This document shows positions 1 through 6,663 of a stretch of 64,000 nucleotides of DNA, in pieces. Position numbers and translations under genes: made by a program. The notes under the pieces were generated by a model. That model worked only from the letters and a program-made list of their open reading frames with translations, was not told where the DNA came from and did no database searches. Source of the DNA: Prevotella sp. UBA2742 (GTDB lineage Bacteria > Bacteroidota > Bacteroidia > Bacteroidales > Bacteroidaceae); assembly GCA_002353485.1 (NCBI GenBank), contig DEJS01000018.1, positions 1 to 64,000 on the forward strand, read 5' to 3'. Positions within the stretch are counted from its first letter, which is position 1. Every line of letters starts with the position of its first letter.

Positions 1-52
1 AAATTATAATTGAATATACAATGGATTATCTTTGTAAAAAAACATAATTTAT

Positions 53-83
53 TTTGCAATTCTATGCGTTTGCACTAACTTTG
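53..83 (+). promoter_or_regulatory. Bacteroidota promoter for the P-type ATPase
   Basis: TTTG at 53-56, a 19-base spacer and TAACTTTG at 76-83 match the Bacteroidota -33/-7 consensus exactly. The -7 box ends only nine bases before the ATG at 93. This places the translation start at 93 rather than at the in-frame ATG at 54, which lies inside the promoter, and implies a leader of only a few bases. Confidence 0.8.
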
Positions 84-92
84 CAGCCAATT

Positions 93-2747
93 ATGAAAGA
101 AAAGAATCAGGGACTGACCGCAAGAGAGGTTGAGCAAAGCAGGGTAAAGCACGGAGAGAACGTGTTGACACCACCCCGCAGACAATCGATGTGGCGGCTA
201 TATCTGGAAAAATACAACGACCCGATGGTGCGCATCCTGTTGGTGGCAGCCCTTGTGTCGCTTGCTTTGGCTTTTGTCAAGGATGACTATATCGAGACTC
301 TAGGTATTATTGCTGCCGTTTTGTTGGCTACGACGGTAGGTTTTTACTTCGAGCGTGACGCTGCCCGCAAGTTTGACGTGCTGACGCAGATGGGTGAGGA
401 ACAGCCGGTAAAGGTAATTAGAAGGAGGGAGAGAAGTGCTCAGGGCGAAGTCCTCGAGATTCCGCGACGTGATGTGGTGGTAGGTGATGTGGTACTTGTG
501 GAGACTGGTGACGAGATTCCTGCTGACGGTCGGCTCTTTGATGCTACTGATTTGCAAGTGGATGAATCGAGTCTGACCGGTGAGTTGCTAACGAATAAAG
601 AAGTTAGTGGTGAGAAGCTGGGGATTAGAGGTCAGAAGCAAGAGGTTCGTGGTCAGAGGCCAGAGGTCAGTGATGAAGAAGCTTATCCAAAGGATCTGGT
701 GCTCAGGAGCTCGATGGTGATGAACGGTACCGGACGCATGGTGGTGACTGCTGTTGGTGACATGACGGAGATAGGTCATGTGGCTCGTCAGGCAACAGAG
801 CTCACAGGTGTGAAGACCCCTCTGAATGTTCAGCTGGACCGCTTGGCGAAACTTATTAGTAAAGTGGGTAGTGCGATAGCTATCGCTTCATTCGTACTCT
901 TCCTTGGACACGACATACTGACTAATCCACTGTGGACTTCCGATGACTATCTCGGTATGCTGGAGGTGGTGCTGAAATACTTTATGATGGCTGTGACGCT
1001 CATCGTGATGGCCGTACCGGAGGGTTTGCCGATGGCCGTCACGTTGGCCCTTGCCCTGAACATGCGGAGAATGCTGAAGTCGAACAATCTGGTGCGTAAG
1101 CTTCAGGCATCAGAGACGATGGGTGCTGTGACCGTGATATGTACCGACAAGACGGGTACGCTGACTCAAAACCGGATGACGGTGGCAGAAATGAGGAATG
1201 AAAGGAATGGAAAGAAGGAAGGAAAAGAAGGAAATGATAATGAAGAAATCAGTATTGTCGATGACGACCTTGCTAAGGCCATCGCACTGAATACTACAGC
1301 GACACATGATGTGGGCAACCCTACTGAGCAGGCCCTGCTGCGGTGGCTTGTGGATCAGGGTGTGGACTATCAGCAATTACGTGATGACAATACCATCAGC
1401 AGTCGTGAGCCTTTTTCAACCGAGCGTAAATACATGACCACTGCCGTTGGTAACACCTTGTATATAAAAGGTGCCCCCGAGGTAGTGATGGCAATGTGTC
1501 AACTTAGTGCCGATGAGCGTCAAGAGGCCGACCGTCAACTGAAAGACTGGCAGCATCATGCCATGCGAACGCTGGCCATCGCCCAGGACAAGACTCTGCT
1601 GGCCATTGTTGCCATCAGTGACCCTCTGCGCGAAGAGGTTCCTGCTGCCATTCGCCAATGCGAACAGGCCGGCATCGACGTCAAGATAGTCACCGGCGAC
1701 ACCGCCGAAACGGCCAGGGAGATAGGCCGCCAGATAGGTCTCATCCCCGACTCCTCTCCAGCGGTGGGAGAGGGGAACGTTCTGTCCATCACTGGTGCCG
1801 CCTTCGCTGCTCTTAGCGACGATGAGGCCCAGAAGATAGTGACAGGCCTGAAGGTGATGTCGCGTGCCCGTCCTACCGACAAGCAGCGCCTGGTCAGCCT
1901 GCTGCAGCGTCAGGGCCAGGTCGTTGCCGTCACCGGCGACGGCACCAACGACGCCCCCGCGCTGAACCACGCCCATGTCGGCCTGTCGCTTGGCAGCGGC
2001 ACCAGCGTGGCCAAGCAGGCCAGCGACATCACCCTGCTCGACGACTCCTTCCGCTCCATTGTCCATGCCGTCATGTGGGGCCGGTCACTCTATAAGAACA
2101 TCCAGCGCTTCATCTTCTTCCAGCTTGTGGTCAACGTCACGGCGCTCCTGCTGGTGCTCTTCGGCGCCTTCGTAGGCACCGAGCTGCCCCTTACCATCAC
2201 GCAGATACTCTGGATAAACCTCATTATGGACACCTTCGCAGCCATGGCCCTGGCCTCGCTGCCTCCCAGCCGCGAGGTGATGCACGAGCATCCGCGCTCG
2301 CGAGACGCCTTCATCATTACGCGTCCCATGATGCACGGCATCCTCGTCGTCGGCGGGCTCTTCTTCCTTGGCATGTTCGCCCTGCTATGGTACTTCGAGC
2401 GCATTGCCGGCGTCAACCCCACCGAGCTCACCGTCTTCTTCACCATCTTTGTCATGCTGCAGTGGTGGAACCTCTTCAACGCCCGTTCGCTGGGCTCCCA
2501 CCACTCCGCCCTGCGCCGTCTGTGGGCCTGCCGCGGCTTTCTGCTGGTGCTGGTGCTGGTGCTGGTCGGACAGTGGCTCATCGTCACCTTCGGCGGCAAG
2601 ATGTTCCGCACCGTACCCCTTGCGCCGCTGACGTGGCTGTACATCATCGTAGGCACGAGTCCGGTGCTGTGGATAGGCGAGCTGTACAGGAAGTTCTTTG
2701 ACCTGAAGGGCAAAGCGAGCGGAGCTCGTGGGAGAGTTGATAGTTGA
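93..2747 (+). CDS. Calcium-translocating P-type ATPase (PMCA/SERCA-like)
   Basis: Inner-membrane cation pump of about 884 residues, probably exporting Ca2+ at the cost of ATP. The N-terminal cation-ATPase domain is followed by the TGE actuator motif near residue 170, the TM4 motif VPEGLP near 308, the phosphorylation site DKTGTLT (Asp about 352) and the hinge GDGTNDAP near 616. The TM6 stretch NLIMDTFAA is typical of calcium pumps. A perfect promoter overlaps the alternative start at 54, so 93 is preferred. Three in-frame inserts that look like intergenic repeat DNA sit at about residues 170-193, 367-387 and 553-561, and the last codons run into a heptamer repeat. The 5' half is less GC-rich than the 3' half. 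The family call is sure; the ion is inferred from TM4 and TM6. Confidence 0.93.
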   Translation: MKEKNQGLTAREVEQSRVKHGENVLTPPRRQSMWRLYLEKYNDPMVRILLVAALVSLALAFVKDDYIETLGIIAAVLLATTVGFYFERDAARKFDVLTQMGEEQPVKVIRRRERSAQGEVLEIPRRDVVVGDVVLVETGDEIPADGRLFDATDLQVDESSLTGELLTNKEVSGEKLGIRGQKQEVRGQRPEVSDEEAYPKDLVLRSSMVMNGTGRMVVTAVGDMTEIGHVARQATELTGVKTPLNVQLDRLAKLISKVGSAIAIASFVLFLGHDILTNPLWTSDDYLGMLEVVLKYFMMAVTLIVMAVPEGLPMAVTLALALNMRRMLKSNNLVRKLQASETMGAVTVICTDKTGTLTQNRMTVAEMRNERNGKKEGKEGNDNEEISIVDDDLAKAIALNTTATHDVGNPTEQALLRWLVDQGVDYQQLRDDNTISSREPFSTERKYMTTAVGNTLYIKGAPEVVMAMCQLSADERQEADRQLKDWQHHAMRTLAIAQDKTLLAIVAISDPLREEVPAAIRQCEQAGIDVKIVTGDTAETAREIGRQIGLIPDSSPAVGEGNVLSITGAAFAALSDDEAQKIVTGLKVMSRARPTDKQRLVSLLQRQGQVVAVTGDGTNDAPALNHAHVGLSLGSGTSVAKQASDITLLDDSFRSIVHAVMWGRSLYKNIQRFIFFQLVVNVTALLLVLFGAFVGTELPLTITQILWINLIMDTFAAMALASLPPSREVMHEHPRSRDAFIITRPMMHGILVVGGLFFLGMFALLWYFERIAGVNPTELTVFFTIFVMLQWWNLFNARSLGSHHSALRRLWACRGFLLVLVLVLVGQWLIVTFGGKMFRTVPLAPLTWLYIIVGTSPVLWIGELYRKFFDLKGKASGARGRVDS
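602..671 (+). repeat. Heptamer repeat tract inside the P-type ATPase gene
   Basis: Ten consecutive seven-base units related to GGTCAGA (for example 630-636, 651-657, 658-664 and 665-671). They encode a Gly/Gln/Glu/Arg-rich segment between the TGE motif and the next conserved strand of the actuator domain, where family members have no comparable insert. The reading frame stays open. Confidence 0.75.
1193..1250 (+). repeat. Purine-only tract inside the P-type ATPase gene
   Basis: A nearly pure A/G stretch coding for a Lys/Glu/Asn/Gly-rich loop just after the phosphorylation site, at the start of the nucleotide-binding domain. It looks like slipped simple sequence rather than a conserved fold element. 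Confidence 0.6.
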
Positions 2748-2761
2748 TAGTTAACAGTTGA
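2734..2761 (+). repeat. Four NAGTTRA heptamers across the P-ATPase stop codon
   Basis: Units at 2734-2740, 2741-2747, 2748-2754 and 2755-2761. The ATPase stop codon (2745-2747) lies inside the second unit, so the last residues of the protein are repeat-encoded. The array fills most of the gap before ribF. Confidence 0.8.
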
Positions 2762-2777
2762 CTGATATTCAGGTCAG

Positions 2778-3617
2778 ATGTCTGGTTACGTTGCCACGAT
2801 AGGAATGTTCGACGGTGTCCATGCCGGTCACCGTTTCGTGCTGGGGCAGGTAGTGTCCGAGTCGCGTCGCCGTGGTCTCCGGTCGCTGTGCATCACCTTC
2901 GACCACTCCCCCCGCCACGAGCAGGTGCTCACCCCGCTTGCCGAGAAGCGCCAGCTCATCCTCGCCACCGGCATCGACCGTGTCGAGGTGCTGCCCTTCA
3001 CCCCTGCTCTCAAGTCCATGACCGCCCGCCAGTTCATGTGCGACGTGCTTCGCCGGCGCCTCGGTGTCGAGGTGCTGCTGACGGGCTACGACAACCGCTT
3101 CGGCCACAACCGTGCCGAGGGCTTTGCCGACTACCGTCGCTACGGTCTCGAGCTGGGCATCGACGTCGTCGCCCTGCCTGCCGAGGGCAGCGTCAGCTCG
3201 TCGCGCGTGCGCCAGCTGCTTCAGGACGGTCAGGTGGACGAGGCCGCCCGCTGTCTGGGGCGTCCCTACAGCATCAGCGGCACGGTGGTCCACGGCGAGC
3301 ATCTGGGCACCCGCCTGGGCTTCCCTACGGCCAACATCGTGCCGCACTGTCCCCAGCAGCTCGTCCCTGCCCCCGGCGTCTATGCCGTCACCTGCGGCAC
3401 GCTGAAGGGCATGATGAACATCGGCACGCGCCCCACCTTCGGGCCCCATGGCCAGACCCTCGAGGTCCATCTCTTCGACTACCACGGCGACCTTTACGGC
3501 CGCCAGCTCACCATCGGCTTCGTGCGCCGTCTGCGCGCCGAGCGCCCCTTCCAGAGCGCTGCCGAACTGATAGAACAACTTAAAAAAGACGCCCTTCAGG
3601 CGCAACAGCAACTATGA
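2778..3617 (+). CDS. ribF: Bifunctional riboflavin kinase / FAD synthetase
   Basis: Cytosolic enzyme of 279 residues that phosphorylates riboflavin to FMN and adenylates FMN to FAD. The N-terminal nucleotidyltransferase domain shows GMFDGVHAGHR (residues 8-18, an HxGH-type site) and SSSRVR near 140. The C-terminal flavokinase domain shows GTRLGFPTAN near 177, GVYAV near 201, MNIGTRPT near 215 and EVHLFD near 230. It is slightly shorter than the usual 300-310 residues. It starts 30 bases after the ATPase stop, and its stop overlaps the next start (ATGA at 3614-3617), so it is co-transcribed and probably translationally coupled with the CPBP protease. Confidence 0.96.
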   Translation: MSGYVATIGMFDGVHAGHRFVLGQVVSESRRRGLRSLCITFDHSPRHEQVLTPLAEKRQLILATGIDRVEVLPFTPALKSMTARQFMCDVLRRRLGVEVLLTGYDNRFGHNRAEGFADYRRYGLELGIDVVALPAEGSVSSSRVRQLLQDGQVDEAARCLGRPYSISGTVVHGEHLGTRLGFPTANIVPHCPQQLVPAPGVYAVTCGTLKGMMNIGTRPTFGPHGQTLEVHLFDYHGDLYGRQLTIGFVRRLRAERPFQSAAELIEQLKKDALQAQQQL

Positions 3618-4399
3618 AAAAAGCCCTTAGCTACCTTCTCGTCTTCATCGGCCTCCAGTTGTTAGGAGGCGCCGTCATCCCCCCTGTCTGGGCGGCCGTC
3701 ACCCACTCGCCCGACATGACCCCGGCCAAGCTCATCGTGACTACCACCATAGTCAGCCTTGCCACCATCCTGGTGTTCCTGCTGGCGCGGTGGGCCGAGC
3801 TGTCGCCCCGCTGGCTGCGCACGCGTCCCTGGAGCGTACTGCTGTGGACCGTCGTGGCCGCCCTCGGCCTCATCATCCCCTCCATGTGGCTGCAGGAGCA
3901 CATGCCCGAGCTGCCCAACCTGGTGGAGAGCGAGTTCGACATGATACTGCGCAACCGCTGGGGCTACCTGGCCATCGGTCTGCTGGCCCCCCTCAGCGAG
4001 GAGATTGTCTTCCGTGGTGCCATCCTCAAGCGTCTGCTTCAGTCACCGCGCTTGTCGACCTGGGCAGCCATCGCCCTCTCGGCCCTGTTCTTCGCCCTCA
4101 TCCACATGAACCCCGCCCAGATGCCCCACGCCTTCGCCATCGGCCTCCTGCTGGGCTGGATGTACTGGCGCACGGGCTCCATCCTGCCCGGCATGGCCTT
4201 CCACTGGGCCAACAACTCGGTGGCCTACGTCATGTACAACCTCTATCCCGACCCCGACATCAGGCTCGTCGACCTCTTCAAGGGTTCCCAGTCGCACGTG
4301 CTCATGGCCCTCGGCTTCTCGCTGCTCATCCTGCTGCCCGCGCTCTTCCAGCTGCACCTGCTGATGCGCCGTGCCGACGCGGGCGACCGTCGCAGCTGA
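3614..4399 (+). CDS. CPBP (Rce1-like) intramembrane metalloprotease
   Basis: Integral membrane protein of 261 residues with about seven to eight hydrophobic segments. The family motifs are present: EEIVFRG near residue 131 (glutamate pair and Arg), a conserved His in ALIHMNPAQMPHAFAIG near 160, and HWANN near 201. Bacterial CPBP proteins cleave or bind peptides in the inner membrane, but individual substrates are mostly unknown. The start overlaps the ribF stop by four bases. A strong hairpin at 4431-4468 follows. The family is clear; the substrate is not visible. Confidence 0.9.
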   Translation: MKKALSYLLVFIGLQLLGGAVIPPVWAAVTHSPDMTPAKLIVTTTIVSLATILVFLLARWAELSPRWLRTRPWSVLLWTVVAALGLIIPSMWLQEHMPELPNLVESEFDMILRNRWGYLAIGLLAPLSEEIVFRGAILKRLLQSPRLSTWAAIALSALFFALIHMNPAQMPHAFAIGLLLGWMYWRTGSILPGMAFHWANNSVAYVMYNLYPDPDIRLVDLFKGSQSHVLMALGFSLLILLPALFQLHLLMRRADAGDRRS

Positions 4400-4430
4400 C
4401 CCCATCCCATACGGACCCCGACACAAAGCG

Positions 4431-4468
4431 AGCGGACTGCCTCTGACACTTTCAGCAGGCAGTCCGCT
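4431..4468. terminator. Hairpin between CPBP gene and the convergent minus-strand gene
   Basis: A perfect 12-base stem (4431-4442 with 4457-4468) lies between two convergent genes. It has no clean T-run and probably ends transcription from both sides. Nothing else is recognisable up to 4575. Confidence 0.6.
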
Positions 4469-4575
4469 CTTCGTTAGTATGTTATGAAAAAATTTGAGAG
4501 AAAGTAAAGCTTCACAGCTTCACAAGTGTGTTTTAACTAAACATGATGTATATAGAGAAAGCATAGAAAAAATTC

Positions 4576-5052
4576 TCAGTCCTTCGCCTCGACCGGCATC
4601 GTCACCTTCAAGCTGTCGCCCTGCGTGTCGGCCGCGTTCACGGCCTGTACCGGTCTCACCGCTGTCACGGTGTCCACGTCGTGCTCCAGCACCGCGTAGT
4701 CCTCCACCGTATTCCAGCTGCTGTCCCACGGAGCCTGCAGCGCGCCGCCGACGGTCAGAATGATAGCCACCACCGAGGCAGCCTTGAACAGCGGCATCAG
4801 CCTGTCCCTCAGACTCACCACCTTGGCCTTCACCATCGGGGCCTCGTCGCTGATGAGCCCCATCAGGCGCTCGTCGAAGTCCTCGCCCAGCGTCTCCTCC
4901 CCGGCCTGTGCCTCGAAGAAAGGCTTCCACTGGCTCAGCTCCTCGGCCACGTCGCCCCCGCGGAAGTACTCACGCAGCGTGCGTTCCTCCTCCAGCGAGG
5001 TCTCAGCCTCCCAGTAGCGCTCCAACAGCAACTCTATCTTTTTCGTATCCAT
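4576..5052 (-). CDS. Small single-pass membrane protein, anti-sigma-like
   Basis: A 158-residue protein of unproven function. The N-terminal 85 residues are acidic and helical, beginning with a motif like LLERYWEAETSLEEE, which is typical of Bacteroidota proteins encoded beside ECF sigma factors. One membrane helix lies at about residues 90-108 (AASVVAIILTVGGAL), followed by about 50 periplasmic residues without a known domain. No zinc-binding HxxxCxxC is present. An ECF sigma gene lies 970 bases away, separated by argB. An anti-sigma role is inferred from this layout and topology; it could also be an unrelated envelope protein. Confidence 0.6.
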   Translation of the reverse strand: MDTKKIELLLERYWEAETSLEEERTLREYFRGGDVAEELSQWKPFFEAQAGEETLGEDFDERLMGLISDEAPMVKAKVVSLRDRLMPLFKAASVVAIILTVGGALQAPWDSSWNTVEDYAVLEHDVDTVTAVRPVQAVNAADTQGDSLKVTMPVEAKD

Positions 5053-5117
5053 ACGTTATGTCGTTTCTAATAGTAAGACGAATCACACGGCAGAAAGTTA
5101 CAGAAAAGACCCAAAAA

Positions 5118-5149
5118 TTTGCTTTTTTCCTTGTTTCTTCGTACCTTTG
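5118..5149 (+). promoter_or_regulatory. Promoter for argB
   Basis: TTTG at 5118-5121, a 20-base spacer and TACCTTTG at 5142-5149, with the argB ATG 28 bases further on. It lies in the divergent gap between the anti-sigma-like gene and argB. Confidence 0.7.
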
Positions 5150-5177
5150 CCCCCAGGAAAAGACATTCTGACAAGCA

Positions 5178-5954
5178 ATGAAAGAGAAACTAACCCTTGT
5201 AAAAGTAGGCGGTGCCGTCGTCGAGGACGAAGCCCAGCTCACCCAGCTGCTGCGCGACTTTGCCGCCATTCCCGGCCGTAAGGTGCTCGTGCACGGCGGT
5301 GGTCGCCGCGCCACCAAGACCGCCGAGCGCCTGGGTCTGGAGACCCGCATGGTAGGCGGCCGCCGCATTACCGACGCCGACATGCTCGAAGTCGTCACCA
5401 TGGTCTACGGAGGCCTGGTCAACAAGCAGGTCGTTGCACGCCTGCAGTCCGTCGGCGTCAACGCTCTCGGGCTCACCGGAGCCGACGCCAACGTCATCGT
5501 GAGCCACCGCCGACCGCCGAAGGACGGCATAGACTACGGCTTCGTGGGCGACGTAGACCACGTCAGCTGCGACACCCTCTCAGCCCTCATCGAGGCCGGA
5601 CTGGTGCCCGTCGTAGCCCCCCTGACCCACGACGGCCACGGCAACATCCTCAACACCAACGCCGACACCATGGCCTCCGAGACCGCCAAGGCCCTGGCTA
5701 CACGCTACGACGTCACCCTCGTCTTCTCCTTTGAGAAGCCCGGCGTGCTCCTCCGCCCTGACGACGACGCCAGCGTCATACCCGTCATCCGCCGCGCCGA
5801 CTACGACCGCTACCGTGCCGACGGCACCATCAGCGGCGGCATGCTGCCCAAGATAGAAAACGCCCTCAGCGCCGTCGACGCCGGCGTCAGCCGCGTCGTC
5901 ATCACCCTGGCCACCGCCATCGACGGCCAACACGGCACCGTCATACAACGGTAG
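5178..5954 (+). CDS. argB: Acetylglutamate kinase (amino-acid kinase family)
   Basis: Cytosolic kinase of 258 residues that phosphorylates N-acylglutamate in arginine synthesis. Family signatures are VKVGGAVVED at the N-terminus, VLVHGGGRRAT near 37, GLTGADAN near 97, the NTNADTMA nucleotide loop near 160 and GGMLPKIENAL near 217. Some Bacteroidota use N-succinyl rather than N-acetyl intermediates; the sequence alone does not settle this. It has its own promoter. The neighbouring ECF sigma gene begins 65 bases after its stop, so argB and the sigma gene may share a transcript. Confidence 0.95.
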   Translation: MKEKLTLVKVGGAVVEDEAQLTQLLRDFAAIPGRKVLVHGGGRRATKTAERLGLETRMVGGRRITDADMLEVVTMVYGGLVNKQVVARLQSVGVNALGLTGADANVIVSHRRPPKDGIDYGFVGDVDHVSCDTLSALIEAGLVPVVAPLTHDGHGNILNTNADTMASETAKALATRYDVTLVFSFEKPGVLLRPDDDASVIPVIRRADYDRYRADGTISGGMLPKIENALSAVDAGVSRVVITLATAIDGQHGTVIQR

Positions 5955-6019
5955 CCCCCCGTCACCAGCGTTATCATACAGCAACAGCCCCCCGCCGGCA
6001 ACCCTCTCAAGCAACGACA

Positions 6020-6523
6020 GTGAAAGAACTGAGTTTCCAGCACGACATCCTGCCCCTCAAGGACGAACTCTACCGTCTGGCCCTCCGCATCACACAGAAC
6101 CCTGCGGAGGCCGAGGACGTCGTGCAGGAAACCCTCATCAAGGTATGGCGCCGACGCGACACGTGGCCCGACATCCAGAACATCGAGGCCTTCTGCCTCA
6201 CCACCTGCCGCAACCTCGCACTCGACAAGCAGCGCCACCTGGACAACCACGCCCTGGCCCTCGACGACGCCCACGACCCCATAGACCCCACCGCCTCGTC
6301 AAACCCCGAGCAGCACGCCATACAGCGCAACCGCGTAGAGCTGGTACGACGCATCATAGGCGCACTGCCCGAAAAGCAGCGCACCTGCATACAGCTACGT
6401 GACATAGAAGGGAAAAGCTACCGCGACATAGCCGACATACTCGGCATCACCGAACAGCAGGTCAAGGTCAACATCTTCCGCGCCCGACAGGCCGTGCGCG
6501 ACCGCTTCCTGCAGCTCGACTGA
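6020..6523 (+). CDS. ECF-type RNA polymerase sigma factor
   Basis: A 167-residue sigma-70 family protein with only regions 2 and 4. Region 2 shows ALRITQNPAEAEDVVQETLIKVW (in part, residues 20-43). Region 4 shows LPEKQRTCIQLRDIEGKSY followed by a helix-turn-helix near 125-160. It begins with GTG at 6020; no in-frame ATG fits. The anti-sigma-like gene at 4576-5052 lies on the other strand beyond argB and could be its partner. It ends with open, unconserved sequence and an 11-base repeat array. Confidence 0.92.
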   Translation: MKELSFQHDILPLKDELYRLALRITQNPAEAEDVVQETLIKVWRRRDTWPDIQNIEAFCLTTCRNLALDKQRHLDNHALALDDAHDPIDPTASSNPEQHAIQRNRVELVRRIIGALPEKQRTCIQLRDIEGKSYRDIADILGITEQQVKVNIFRARQAVRDRFLQLD

Positions 6524-6555
6524 CCGCCAGCGCCACGCGCCTCTCTCCCCCCTGG

Positions 6556-6643
6556 GTTCACTTTGCGTTCACTTTGGGTTCACTTTGCGCTCACTCTATT
6601 TTATGCAGACAGAGTGTAGGCAGCGTTTACGTAAAATGACGGC
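6556..6643 (+). repeat. 11-base GTTC-N7 tandem array (element A) with a decayed inverted arm
   Basis: GTTC at 6556, 6567 and 6578 and GCTC at 6589 mark four 11-base units (GTTCACTTTGN). Downstream, 6611-6621 and 6633-6643 each match the reverse complement of a unit at 8 of 11 positions, suggesting a degraded inverted arm. It sits between the convergent sigma and speA genes. Its box and period are shared with the elements at 37268-37374 and 62652-62736. Confidence 0.75.
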
Positions 6644-6663
6644 AGAGGGGCGCTGCTCCTGCT

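Noticed and set aside
54..92. Earlier ATG start for the ATPase
   Set aside because: The codons coincide with a perfect -33/-7 promoter, so they cannot be in the mRNA from it.
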